A stretch of 24,925 nt of DNA from CAYGSN01 sp964352675 (GTDB lineage Bacteria; Pseudomonadota; Alphaproteobacteria; Micavibrionales; Micavibrionaceae). How positions within the stretch are numbered: position 1 is the stretch's first letter; the number at the start of each line of letters is the position of its first letter. Under the pieces are notes generated by a model. It was not told the origin of the DNA. It made no database searches and saw nothing but the letters and a program-made list of their open reading frames with translations. The position numbers and the translations under genes are program-made. The stretch is from positions 1-24,925 of the forward strand of contig CAYGSN010000030.1 in the NCBI GenBank assembly GCA_964352675.1. Reading direction: 5' to 3'. Below are positions 1 through 7,189 of this stretch, piece after piece.

Positions 1-62
1 ATTTTTTTGATAATGATCGGCTGTTCTTTTTGATCAGCCTTTTTGGCATCTTCATCAGCCAT
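1..62 (-). CDS. motB: MotB flagellar motor protein, N-terminal fragment
   Basis: Only the first 20 codons lie in the window; the gene runs off the left edge. It starts with ATG at 62 and reads as a short charged lead followed by a PIIIKK stretch. That is how MotB proteins begin, just before their single membrane helix. A GGTAAG-type ribosome binding site sits 6-12 bases upstream, in the 23-base gap after motA. MotB is the peptidoglycan-anchored partner of MotA in the flagellar stator. The call depends on position behind motA plus this short motif. Confidence 0.7.
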   Translation of the reverse strand, partial: MADEDAKKADQKEQPIIIKK

Positions 63-85
63 GGTTGCTTACCTTTATGCTTCGG

Positions 86-979
86 TTATGCCCCTGGGGC
101 AGGCAGCTCGTTCAGTTTTTCTTCCAGCTCTAGGAAGGTTGGCTGTACATCATGTGGAAGAACTTTGCGGGCGAATTCAACCGCAACCTGAGGCGCTGCT
201 CCATTCAAAAAGGCAATGATAGCCGTCTTCATAATTTTATAATATTTAACCTCCGTGTGGCCTTTTTCCGTCATGGCCCCGGCAATTGGCGCAACGAAAG
301 CATAAGACAACCAGACCCCCATGAATGTTCCCACCAATGCGCCTCCGATCATCTTACCCAAAACTTCCGGCGGTTCGGAAATAGAGGCCATGGTCTTGAT
401 AACGCCCAGAACCGCAGCCACAATCCCCAGCGCGGGAATGCCGTCCGCCATGTGCTGAACGGCATGGCCGGCATGAAGTTCATGAGCCTCAATTGTTTCA
501 ATCTCCGCATCCATTAATGCTTCAAGCTCGAAGGCGTTTTCATTGCCGAGCGAGATAATCCGAAGGTAGTCACACACAAAAACAAGCGCATGATGGTTGT
601 GATGAAAGCTTGGAAACCTCTTGAACATATCGCTTTCGTGGGGATTTTCAATGTGCGCCTCAAGCGCAAGCCAGCCTTTGGTGCGGGCGAGTTTGAAAAT
701 GGTGAACAGGGCGCAAAGCAACTCCTCGTAATCTGCCTTGGAATAGGCCGTGGGTTTTGCCAGCGCGCTGAAATACTTTAAGGCGTGTTTGATGGAACTC
801 ATCGTGTTGCCGATAAGAAAAGCGCTTACGGCACACCCCATAATAATAATAAATTCACCTGTAAACGCATTGATGATGACCATCATCAGCTTCATAAATG
901 AGCCGAAATCGAAGTGCATGGCGACCAGCAAGCCGCCATAGGTGCAAACGAAAACCAAAAGAATACCGACGAACTTCAT
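86..979 (-). CDS. motA: MotA flagellar motor stator protein
   Basis: MotA forms the ion channel of the flagellar stator with MotB in the inner membrane. The 297 residues match the family's usual length. Hydrophobic segments lie near residues 1-20, 35-58, 180-200 and 208-235. Conserved prolines are seen at P182 (in GIPALGIVAAVLG) and P231, matching E. coli P173 and P222. R99 and E107 in the cytoplasmic loop match the rotor-contact charges R90 and E98. The loop also has an unusual HHNHH run at 126-130. motB follows after 23 bases, so the two form an operon. The ATG at 979 has an AAGGA only at a long distance (about 15 bases), so initiation may be weak. Family assignment is firm; proton coupling is inferred from the MotA type. 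Confidence 0.95.
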   Translation of the reverse strand: MKFVGILLVFVCTYGGLLVAMHFDFGSFMKLMMVIINAFTGEFIIIMGCAVSAFLIGNTMSSIKHALKYFSALAKPTAYSKADYEELLCALFTIFKLARTKGWLALEAHIENPHESDMFKRFPSFHHNHHALVFVCDYLRIISLGNENAFELEALMDAEIETIEAHELHAGHAVQHMADGIPALGIVAAVLGVIKTMASISEPPEVLGKMIGGALVGTFMGVWLSYAFVAPIAGAMTEKGHTEVKYYKIMKTAIIAFLNGAAPQVAVEFARKVLPHDVQPTFLELEEKLNELPAPGA

Positions 980-1156
980 GAGCTTTGAAGAAATCCTTTC
1001 TTATTACGATTCGGATGTTACGCGAATACTCACAGAATGCCCGATTCAAATTAACAAAACCTGAATCCGGGAGGGGGTACAAGAACTTCCCCTCTGGAAT
1101 TGTGCGGGGTTTTGAAGGCTTTATCAAGCCTATATCCGCAGGTTATTAGCAGGATT

Positions 1157-2776
1157 TTACGATTGTGGTGGCAAATAGTCTGGTTGCGAGGAAGGTTTGG
1201 CGTAAAGATAGCCCTGCCCGTATTTAATGCCCATACCCATCAGCAGGTCAGCCTGTTGCTGGTCTTCAATCACTTCGGCAATGACTTCCGTTCCTAAATC
1301 CTGACACATCTGTGCAAGGTTTTTGACCAGAGCAACGTCACGCTGGGAGGTTAGAAGGCGGCGGATATATTTGCCATCGATCTTTACGTAGTCAACTTCA
1401 AGTTTCTGAAGGTATTGGAAGGAGGTTGCCCCTGCGCCAAAATCATCAAGCGCAACTTTGTAGCCGTCGGCGCGCAACTCAGTAATAAAGCGTTTCACCT
1501 TGTTGAGGTCCTGAATATAGGCGGATTCGGTAATTTCAAACATGAGGCGTTCATGCAGGTTCGGATGTTTCGCCAAGCGTTCCTGAAGATCCTCAAAAAA
1601 TTTTGTGTCTTCAATCGATTGCCCGGACAGGTTGATAGAGAACTTTGTGCGTGTGGTTCCGGCTTTAAACTTTACGTAGTTAATCGCGCGCTCGCAGATG
1701 GCCATATCAAATTCGGGCGCCAGGCCAAGGTCTTCCCCGAACATCACCCATTCCTGAGTGTTGCCATGTTCGAAGCGGCAGAGCATTTCAAAATGCGTAG
1801 CCTTGAGAGTTTTCATGTCAACAATTGGCTGGAAATGAATATTAAAACTGGAGCGTTTGATGAAGTCTTTGAACTCCTTCATTTTCTCGGCGTTGGCATT
1901 GACATAGGATTCAAAGCCCGAGTTCAGGGTTTCGATTGTGAGGTCCGCGCCTTTGCGCTCGAACTCGTGAATCGTATAGACCAGGGCGCGGGAAAAGTTA
2001 CGCTCGCTTAAATCTTTCAAATCAGACGTGATGGTCTTGCTTTCAACAACAACACCTTCTCCTTGTGGGTCGCTTTCTTTTGATATTTCTTCAATCCCTT
2101 TTTGGATAGCGCTGATATCTTCGTCTTTGTTGTGGAGAAGGCTGTAACGGCCCGGCGCGATTTCTGCCGCCGTAAATCCGTCAAAAGAATGTCCAATCAG
2201 TAACTCGCCCAAGGCTTCCTTAAATTTACCCCATGCTTCATCCCCCAACCGTGCCTTGGTTTCCTCGGTTGGGGCGAAATCAAAAAGCGTTACGTTCACA
2301 TCTTTTCCCAGGGCTTTTGCGCGGCTCATCGCATCGGTGGCGGTGTCGGCGAAGGTGTCGATGTTCAAGAGCTCTCCTGTTCCTGCAGTGGCGACAGGAT
2401 CAGCCAGTTTTTGCATCAGCGCATTGCCCATGCCCAGCGTGATATAGAAGTTGTTCTTGCCCGGCATTTTGATGGCGGTTAGGACGTTGCGCTTTTCACC
2501 GACCTTCTCATTCAGATGTACAACCATCGGGCCGCAGCGCATGCCCGGTTTTGCACGTTCAAAAATGGTTTGCATTTCTGCCTGGTCGGTGAAGGAGAAA
2601 ATCTCCAGCCAGTTCCTGCCGATCAGCTCTTTCTCAGTAAAACCGGTTAGCCCTTTGGCAGCGCCCATCGCGAAAAGGATTTTGTTTTCTTCCGAGACCT
2701 CGACGAACAAATCGGCCGAGGCGAAAGAAAACGCCAGGAACCTGTCCCGCTGTTCTTTCAGGTTTTCTTCGCTCAT
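1157..2776 (-). CDS. PAS - degenerate GGDEF - EAL protein (c-di-GMP phosphodiesterase)
   Basis: A 539-residue protein with no signal peptide or membrane helix, probably cytosolic. Residues 10-120 look like a PAS sensor domain. Residues 138-250 resemble a decayed GGDEF domain: the FTAAEIAPGRYSLLH stretch sits where the GGDEF motif would be. Residues 305-530 are an EAL domain. The signature reads EML (330-332), keeping the metal-binding Glu. Also present are QP (316-317), N382 in INLS, E414 in FEITE, D444-D445 in DDFGAG, K465 in VKID, E501 in AEVIE and Q521 in GQGYLYAKP. The catalytic set is therefore complete and c-di-GMP hydrolysis is likely. The gene lies 177 bases upstream of motA on the same strand, with only a weak hairpin (AGGCTT/AAGCCT, 1116-1131) between, so a role in motility is plausible. 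The ligand of the PAS domain is unknown. Confidence 0.9.
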   Translation of the reverse strand: MSEENLKEQRDRFLAFSFASADLFVEVSEENKILFAMGAAKGLTGFTEKELIGRNWLEIFSFTDQAEMQTIFERAKPGMRCGPMVVHLNEKVGEKRNVLTAIKMPGKNNFYITLGMGNALMQKLADPVATAGTGELLNIDTFADTATDAMSRAKALGKDVNVTLFDFAPTEETKARLGDEAWGKFKEALGELLIGHSFDGFTAAEIAPGRYSLLHNKDEDISAIQKGIEEISKESDPQGEGVVVESKTITSDLKDLSERNFSRALVYTIHEFERKGADLTIETLNSGFESYVNANAEKMKEFKDFIKRSSFNIHFQPIVDMKTLKATHFEMLCRFEHGNTQEWVMFGEDLGLAPEFDMAICERAINYVKFKAGTTRTKFSINLSGQSIEDTKFFEDLQERLAKHPNLHERLMFEITESAYIQDLNKVKRFITELRADGYKVALDDFGAGATSFQYLQKLEVDYVKIDGKYIRRLLTSQRDVALVKNLAQMCQDLGTEVIAEVIEDQQQADLLMGMGIKYGQGYLYAKPSSQPDYLPPQS

Positions 2777-2830
2777 TATATTTGCCCCATAGAATTGCGT
2801 GTTTGTGGTTTTTCAAGACGAGTTAAAGAC

Positions 2831-2879
2831 GTGAAAATGATCTTTCACCATGTTCACATTACCACAAATGATTATTGTG
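2831..2879. promoter_or_regulatory. Two inverted repeats upstream of the EAL gene, candidate operators
   Basis: The gap between hemB and the EAL gene (both minus strand) holds GTGAAA-ATGATC-TTTCAC at 2831-2848 (6-bp perfect arms) and CACAA-ATGATTA-TTGTG at 2863-2879 (5-bp perfect arms). Neither is followed by a T-run in the direction of transcription, so they do not look like terminators. They lie 55-103 bases upstream of the EAL start, where a regulator could bind. No known consensus was matched. Confidence 0.3.
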
Positions 2880-2910
2880 ACACTGAAAATTTAGGAAATT
2901 CTAAAGATTG

Positions 2911-3942
2911 TTAACGGCTTTGCAGGATACGTGCGGCATCCAGCGCGCCGTAGGTGAGTATGCCGTCGCATCCGGCGCGCTTGAAGGAGAGCAGGACCTC
3001 CATCAGCGTTGTCTCGTAATCGAGCCAGCCTTTTTCGTGTGCAGCCTTGATCATGGCGAACTCGCCGCTGACGTGGTACGCAAAAGTGGGGAGGCGGTGG
3101 GTATCTTTCACGCGTGCGATGATGTCCAGATAGGGCAGGCCGGGCTTCACCATAACCATATCTGCACCCTCGGCAATATCCAAGGCGACCTCTTGCATGG
3201 CTTCATCCACATTGGCCGGATTCATTTGATAGGTCTTCCGGTCTTTGCGTAGGCCAGCGGGAGCGTTCTCCAGACTACATCCGGCCGCATCACGGAACGG
3301 GCCGTAAAAACAGGAAGCGAACTTCGCAGCGTAAGAGAGAATAGGCAGGGTTTCAAATCCTTCGCTATCCAAATTGGCGCGAATGGCGGCGACCATCCCA
3401 TCCATCATGCCGGACGGTGCAATGATATCGGCTCCGGCTTTTGCCGCGATAACAGCTTGTTTTTGTAAGTTTTCCAGTGTTCGATCATTATGCACATCGC
3501 CATCCGCCCCAATGGGCCCGCAATGGCCGTGATCGGTATATTCGCAAAAGCACGCATCGGCAATAACGGCGATATCGGGTGCGGCATCTTTTGCGCGTTT
3601 GATCATGCGCGCCAGGAGGCCCTCATCGCTCAGACTATCGCGGCCCTCATCATCTTTATTGTGAGACACGCCAAAAAGGATAATGGACTGAATGCCTAAA
3701 TCTGCGGCTTCTTTTACAGCAGCATTAAGGCTCTCTTCCGTTTCCCGAAATACGCCGGGTAGGGATGATACTGCGCAGCGCTCGCTGGCATTTTCTTCAA
3801 CGAATATCGGGTAAATCAGGTCATGGATATGCACGTGATGTTCCTGCACCATATTGCGAATGGCGTCCGATCCGCGCAAGCGCCGCATACGTTTCGCCGG
3901 AAAGCCAGATTTTGAAGAGGAAATAATGTTTTTATGCTGCAT
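2911..3942 (-). CDS. hemB: Delta-aminolevulinic acid dehydratase (porphobilinogen synthase)
   Basis: HemB condenses two 5-aminolevulinate molecules to porphobilinogen, the second committed step of tetrapyrrole synthesis, in the cytosol. Counting from a GTG at 3951 (346 residues), the two active-site lysines are K210 (SYAAKFASCFYGPFRDA) and K269 (MVMVKPGLPYLD). The metal site reads DACFCEYTDHGHCG (residues 133-145), with C134, C136 and C144. This is the three-cysteine zinc type, not the aspartate-rich magnesium type frequent in proteobacteria. I prefer the ATG at 3942 (343 residues) because GGGA lies just upstream of it, whereas the GTG at 3951 has no ribosome binding site. The N-terminal FPAKRMRRLR is family-typical. 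It is divergent from ldtR. Confidence 0.96.
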   Translation of the reverse strand: MQHKNIISSSKSGFPAKRMRRLRGSDAIRNMVQEHHVHIHDLIYPIFVEENASERCAVSSLPGVFRETEESLNAAVKEAADLGIQSIILFGVSHNKDDEGRDSLSDEGLLARMIKRAKDAAPDIAVIADACFCEYTDHGHCGPIGADGDVHNDRTLENLQKQAVIAAKAGADIIAPSGMMDGMVAAIRANLDSEGFETLPILSYAAKFASCFYGPFRDAAGCSLENAPAGLRKDRKTYQMNPANVDEAMQEVALDIAEGADMVMVKPGLPYLDIIARVKDTHRLPTFAYHVSGEFAMIKAAHEKGWLDYETTLMEVLLSFKRAGCDGILTYGALDAARILQSR

Positions 3943-3985
3943 AGATCCCACGCAAGTTTCAGTGGATTATTAACAATTTAGCCCG

Positions 3986-4019
3986 TATAATGAGGAATAG
4001 TGTTGACCTTACACCAACA
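3986..4019 (+). promoter_or_regulatory. Candidate ldtR promoter with adjacent inverted repeat
   Basis: A perfect TATAAT at 3986-3991 lies 94 bases before the ldtR start. The -35 at 17-bp spacing (TGGATT, 3963-3968) is poor. Just downstream, at the expected transcription start, TGTTG (4001-4005) and CAACA (4015-4019) form a 5-bp inverted repeat with a 9-base spacer, which could be a site for autoregulation. The promoter is plausible; the operator is a guess. Confidence 0.35.
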
Positions 4020-4084
4020 TCTCTTCAAACTTCAAACAGTTTTCAGACTGCTTAAATAAATAACGATTATCCGGAGCTTTAACA

Positions 4085-4552
4085 GTGAATACACAAACAA
4101 CGCCTTATTATGAAGCCATTCAATTGATTGAGCGCCTGCACCGTCATTTTTTGGACGTATTAAAGGTGGAGCTGGATAAAAAGGGTATTCAGGACATCAA
4201 TAACGTCCAGACTATGATCCTGTACAATATCGGCAATGATGAAATGACCGTCGGGGAATTGACCATCCGCGGATATTACCTTGGCTCGAACGTATCCTAT
4301 AACGTGAAGAAGATGGTGGAAAACGGCTATCTGGAGCAGGAGCGCTCCGTGCATGACAAGCGCTCTATCCGTGTGAAGCTGACCGAAAAGGGGATGACTC
4401 TTAAGAATGCGATTTCTGAAATGTTCCGCCGCCACGAAGGGCAGATTGAAGGCTCCGAGCTGACGAATGAGCACCTTAATGGCCTCAATAAAACCCTGCA
4501 AATGCTGGAGCGTTTCTGGGCCAGCCAGACGAATTATCCTGGTGGGTTTTAG
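4085..4552 (+). CDS. ldtR: LdtR-type MarR family winged-helix regulator
   Basis: A 155-residue winged-helix protein. The stretch YYLGSNVSYNVKKMVENGYL, followed by DKRSIRVKLTEKG, is characteristic of the alphaproteobacterial LdtR group within the MarR superfamily. Residues 40-110 form the DNA-binding domain, with the recognition helix near SNVSYNVKKM and the wing near SVHDKRSIRVKL. In Liberibacter, LdtR controls an L,D-transpeptidase gene and stress tolerance; the same target here is only inferred, and no L,D-transpeptidase lies in this window. The start is GTG at 4085, chosen because GGAG sits 8 bases upstream and the next in-frame Met is inside the fold. Its stop overlaps by 4 bases the stop of the convergent hypothetical gene. 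Confidence 0.88.
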   Translation: MNTQTTPYYEAIQLIERLHRHFLDVLKVELDKKGIQDINNVQTMILYNIGNDEMTVGELTIRGYYLGSNVSYNVKKMVENGYLEQERSVHDKRSIRVKLTEKGMTLKNAISEMFRRHEGQIEGSELTNEHLNGLNKTLQMLERFWASQTNYPGGF

Positions 4553-4959
4553 CCTAAAATAATCTGAAAAGCTTCAACAACACTTGATCCGGCAGATCGC
4601 AACTTCGCGCTGGCGCGGTAAATTCTGGAGGAACGCCAGCTATCTTTTTTGGCCTGTGCAATAATTTCAGGGGCAATGTCTTGGATTCTAGAGAATAAAA
4701 GTTGTGTTGCCAAAATTAAGGTCTGGTCGCTTGCCTTTCCATTAAAGTGCTTAGTTCTGGCTGTGCTGAACTCTTCAAAGGCGTTGCGTAATTCGCTATT
4801 TTCGTATTCAGCTAGGCAACCTTTTGTCAGAATTCTGCTGGACACTCCGCCGGGAATGCCAAATTTTTTAGCAGCCTCCCCACACAGAAGAACAGTGCTC
4901 ATGACGTTTCTGGGCGGCTCTTCAGCCACAGGGGACTCTAAAACATCTGAAATAATCAT
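4549..4959 (-). CDS. Hypothetical protein, unrecognised
   Basis: I do not recognise this protein (136 residues from the ATG at 4959). It appears soluble and mostly helical, with no signal peptide or metal motif. It has a GIPGGVSSR turn and a C-terminal half rich in Ala, Ser and Arg. An in-frame TTG at 4995 would add 12 residues and lie only 7 bases behind the stop of glutaryl-CoA dehydrogenase, which would allow coupling. Neither start has a good ribosome binding site, so the start is uncertain. By eye the gene is more AT-rich than the dehydrogenase beside it, which may point to a separate origin. It ends convergently over the ldtR stop. That it is a real gene is likely but not certain. Confidence 0.55.
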   Translation of the reverse strand: MIISDVLESPVAEEPPRNVMSTVLLCGEAAKKFGIPGGVSSRILTKGCLAEYENSELRNAFEEFSTARTKHFNGKASDQTLILATQLLFSRIQDIAPEIIAQAKKDSWRSSRIYRASAKLRSAGSSVVEAFQIILG

Positions 4960-5002
4960 GTTTATGTCTTTAGATGTAAATGGAAGAGCTGTCAAATATT
5001 AA

Positions 5003-6184
5003 TCAACCAAACGCACTGAGCCCCGTCTGTGCCCGGCCCAGAATAAGCGCATGGATGTCGTGGGTGCCTTCATAGGTATTAACCGCCTCCAGGTTACACA
5101 TATGGCGCATGATGTGGTATTCGTCGGCGATGCCGTTGCCGCCATGCATGTCGCGGGCGACCCGCGCGATCTCCAGCGCCTTGCCGCAATTATTCCGCTT
5201 CAAAAGTGAAATCGCCTCCGGCGCAGCGCGGTCTTCATCGCGCAGACGCCCCAGCCTGTGCGCCGCCGTGAGGCCCAAAGTAATCTCGGTTTGCATATCG
5301 GCCAGTTTTTTCTGGATCAATTGCTGCCCGGCCAGAGGCTTGCCGAAGATTTTACGCTCCAGCGTATATTCACGCGCGCGGTGCCAGCAATCTTCCGCCG
5401 CGCCCATCACGCCCCAGCATATGCCAAAGCGCGCAGAATTCAGGCACATCAGCGGCGCCTTGAGGCTATCGGCATGCGGCATGACATTTTCATCGGGCAC
5501 AAAAACCTCATCCATCGCAATCCCGCCGGTGGGCGAGGCGCGTAAGGACAGCTTGCCCTCGATCTTTGGTGCGGACAGGCCCTTCATGCCCTTTTCAAGG
5601 ATCAGGCCGCCGACGCTTCCATCCTCCATCCGCGCCCAGACGATAAATATATCGGCAATCGGAGAGTTCGAAATCCACTGCTTCGCGCCGGATACGGAAT
5701 AACCGCCATCGACTTTTTTTGCCTTGGTGCGCATGTCGGACGGATCGGAGCCGCCATCCGGTTCGGTTAATCCAAAACATCCGATCATTTCACCAGAGGC
5801 CAGTTTCGGCAGGGATTTTTGCTTTTGCTCTTCTGAGCCGAAGGTGTAAATCGGGTACATCACCAGCGAGGATTGTACGGAATAGCAGGAGCGGTAGGCG
5901 CTATCGACGCGCTCTAACTCCCGCGCAATAAGCCCGGCGGCGGTATAGGTCGATCCAGCGCAGCCATAACCCTCCAGCATCGGGCCGAGCAGGCCGAGTT
6001 CGCCCATCTCCCGCATAATCGCGGGATCGAATTTTTCGGTCTTATACGCATCAATCACACGTGGCAAAAGCTTGTCCTGCGCAAACCCTCGCGCCGTCTG
6101 CATGATCATCCGCTCTTCATCGCTGAGCAGTTCATCAAGCAAAAACGGATCTTCCCAGTTAAAATCTATGCGTTTGGCGGTCAT
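5003..6184 (-). CDS. gcdH: Glutaryl-CoA dehydrogenase (acyl-CoA dehydrogenase family)
   Basis: An FAD enzyme that oxidises and decarboxylates glutaryl-CoA to crotonyl-CoA in lysine and tryptophan breakdown, passing electrons to ETF. The 393 residues match the family. The C-terminal NTYEGTHDIHALILGRA segment carries the catalytic base E372 and is diagnostic for the glutaryl-CoA subgroup. R98 and S99 in YRSCYSVQSSLVM match the substrate-carboxylate residues R94 and S95 of the human enzyme. The FAD-binding CFGLTEPDGGSDP and the QWISNSPIADIFIVWAR strand are intact. The start is ATG at 6184. The gene is divergent from the small DUF6898-like gene, with 58 bases between the two starts. No other genes of the glutarate pathway are nearby. 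Confidence 0.93.
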   Translation of the reverse strand: MTAKRIDFNWEDPFLLDELLSDEERMIMQTARGFAQDKLLPRVIDAYKTEKFDPAIMREMGELGLLGPMLEGYGCAGSTYTAAGLIARELERVDSAYRSCYSVQSSLVMYPIYTFGSEEQKQKSLPKLASGEMIGCFGLTEPDGGSDPSDMRTKAKKVDGGYSVSGAKQWISNSPIADIFIVWARMEDGSVGGLILEKGMKGLSAPKIEGKLSLRASPTGGIAMDEVFVPDENVMPHADSLKAPLMCLNSARFGICWGVMGAAEDCWHRAREYTLERKIFGKPLAGQQLIQKKLADMQTEITLGLTAAHRLGRLRDEDRAAPEAISLLKRNNCGKALEIARVARDMHGGNGIADEYHIMRHMCNLEAVNTYEGTHDIHALILGRAQTGLSAFG

Positions 6185-6206
6185 GTGTATCTTTCAAAAT
6201 TCATTG

Positions 6207-6235
6207 TTGGAGTTTTTTACTAAGTTGAATATAAC
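6207..6235 (+). promoter_or_regulatory. Candidate promoter for a leaderless DUF6898-like transcript
   Basis: TTGGAG (6207-6212), 17 bases, then TATAAC (6230-6235). The expected transcription start is about 6242, directly at the ATG at 6243. The -10 matches 5 of 6 consensus bases; the -35 keeps only TTG. Confidence 0.4.
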
Positions 6236-6242
6236 GATTTTT

Positions 6243-6446
6243 ATGGCGAAAGAAATACTTCAAAACCGGGAAGTTATAATTGAGTATTTTCCCATCGGGA
6301 ATCTGGTCAAGGTCTCGGCGATGGATACGGCCAGCCTGACCGAAATCTCTATTCAGGGACCGGCGAGCGCAGGCGAGGCCGCGCTCAAGCGCAATGCGCT
6401 CAAGCGGCTGGAATATGTTTTGAAGAAGAAGGGTGTTATCTCGTAG
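6243..6446 (+). CDS. Small DUF6898-like protein
   Basis: A 67-residue protein with the pattern EVIIEYFPIGNLVKVSAMD, then TEISIQGPASAGEAALKRNALKRLEYVLKKKG. This matches my memory of the short alphaproteobacterial DUF6898 family: a small beta-sheet start followed by one long basic helix. The function is unknown. The open frame extends upstream to 6072, but that part overlaps glutaryl-CoA dehydrogenase antisense, so ATG at 6243 is the sensible start. No ribosome binding site is visible before it (AACGATTTTTATG). With a TATAAC -10 ending 7 bases upstream, the mRNA may be leaderless. The 3' end overlaps the next, convergent gene by 11 bases. Confidence 0.75.
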   Translation: MAKEILQNREVIIEYFPIGNLVKVSAMDTASLTEISIQGPASAGEAALKRNALKRLEYVLKKKGVIS

Positions 6447-6639
6447 GGGCTGTATCGCCGTAGTTTGGGGCCACGTCCTCATGATCGGGACGGCCCAGAA
6501 GAGCGCCCAGATCTTTGTTCTTCATATCCCGCAGCACTGCCTCCTGAATTGTACTATCATTTGCGCCTGCTGCACGCAGTTGATCAATGCGCAGGCTTAA
6601 CTGTTCTGCAGAAGCGCCGTTTATTCCGGTTTTACTCAT
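6436..6639 (-). CDS. Hypothetical small protein (67 aa)
   Basis: Not recognised. It reads as a short helical protein: SAEQLSLRIDQLRAAGANDSTIQEAVLRDMKNKDLGALLG looks like two amphipathic helices, followed by a polar, disordered-looking tail. No Cys, signal peptide or membrane segment is present. The ATG at 6639 has an excellent ribosome binding site, AGAGGA 4-5 bases upstream, and a reasonable promoter further up, so I take it as real. It converges on the DUF6898-like gene with an 11-base overlap. Confidence 0.65.
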   Translation of the reverse strand: MSKTGINGASAEQLSLRIDQLRAAGANDSTIQEAVLRDMKNKDLGALLGRPDHEDVAPNYGDTAPTR

Positions 6640-6676
6640 TTTGTCCTCTTTTCAACTCATTTAAGATATAATTTAT

Positions 6677-6711
6677 AGCGTATTTGTAATGGATACGCTT
6701 GTTCTTATCAA
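6677..6711 (-). promoter_or_regulatory. Promoter of the 67-aa gene with an overlapping palindrome
   Basis: On the minus strand, TTGATA (6711-6706), 17 bases, then TACAAA (6688-6683), 44 bases before the ATG at 6639. A perfect 7-bp inverted repeat, AGCGTAT/ATACGCT (6677-6683 and 6693-6699, 9-base spacer), covers the -10 and spacer, as a repressor site would. The hairpin has no T-run, so a terminator is less likely. Confidence 0.4.
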
Positions 6712-6739
6712 GGGGAAACCGGAGTTTTTTATAAAAAAA

Positions 6740-7084
6740 CTAAACCTCCGACGGAATGTAGGTTTCAATAGCATCTGCCGGAACAAGGAATTGCTGGTTG
6801 GCGCTATTGGCGATACAGATCAGCCTGTCATCTCTGTTATCGAGGCTAACATCCAGCCGGATTACAGGATCGCCTTTTTTAAGCTCCACGTCATCTGAAG
6901 TTCCCACATAGATGTGGGTCGCGGCATCTCTAAAGTTGCGGCGGGCTGTTCCGGCGGATGTAACGAGGGTTCTTGCCGTGGGTGGTAGGCGCGGCGCGGC
7001 CTGCGTATCGGGGGCGTTATCGTCATCGTAGTATTCCCAATGCGACTCGTGCCTTATAATTTCCCGTTCATCTCCCCAACGCAT
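6740..7084 (-). CDS. Hypothetical protein (114 aa)
   Basis: Not recognised. It is a soluble protein with an acidic N-terminal part (YYDDDNAPDTQ), a Pro/Ala/Thr-rich linker to about residue 40, and a compact, probably beta-rich C-terminal domain (THIYVGTSDDVELKKGDPVIRLDVSLDNRDDRLICIANSA, split across residues 57-97). The C-terminal part could be a small barrel-type fold, but I see no diagnostic motif. The start is ATG at 7084, with GAG 7-9 bases upstream and a stronger GGGAG about 13 bases upstream. It is divergent from rpiB across 168 bases. An AT-rich near-palindrome overlaps its stop. Confidence 0.6.
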   Translation of the reverse strand: MRWGDEREIIRHESHWEYYDDDNAPDTQAAPRLPPTARTLVTSAGTARRNFRDAATHIYVGTSDDVELKKGDPVIRLDVSLDNRDDRLICIANSANQQFLVPADAIETYIPSEV

Positions 7085-7189
7085 TTTCTACTCAGGCTCC
7101 CGTTAACCATTTAATCATTATGAGTAATATTAGATGTCCGGGCGGGGTTTTTGTCAACGCAGATTCGGGAAAAAGGATGAATTATTCCA

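Noticed and set aside
1415..2011. 198-residue plus-strand open frame opposite the EAL gene
   Set aside because: Antisense to intact catalytic EAL motifs, no recognisable domain and no good ribosome binding site.
2854..2880. TCACA and TGTGA as a CRP site
   Set aside because: The halves are in inverted order and 17 bases apart; CRP sites read TGTGA-N6-TCACA.
6720..6750. AT-rich palindrome with CGGAG/CTCCG ends over the stop of the 114-aa gene, as a terminator
   Set aside because: Pairing is asymmetric, the stem centre is only A/T, and no clear T-run follows on the minus strand.
7103..7114. TTAACCATTTAA as a CtrA site between the hypothetical gene and rpiB
   Set aside because: It contains the TTAACCAT half-site, but the full TTAA-N7-TTAA spacing is absent (N4 here), so support is too weak.
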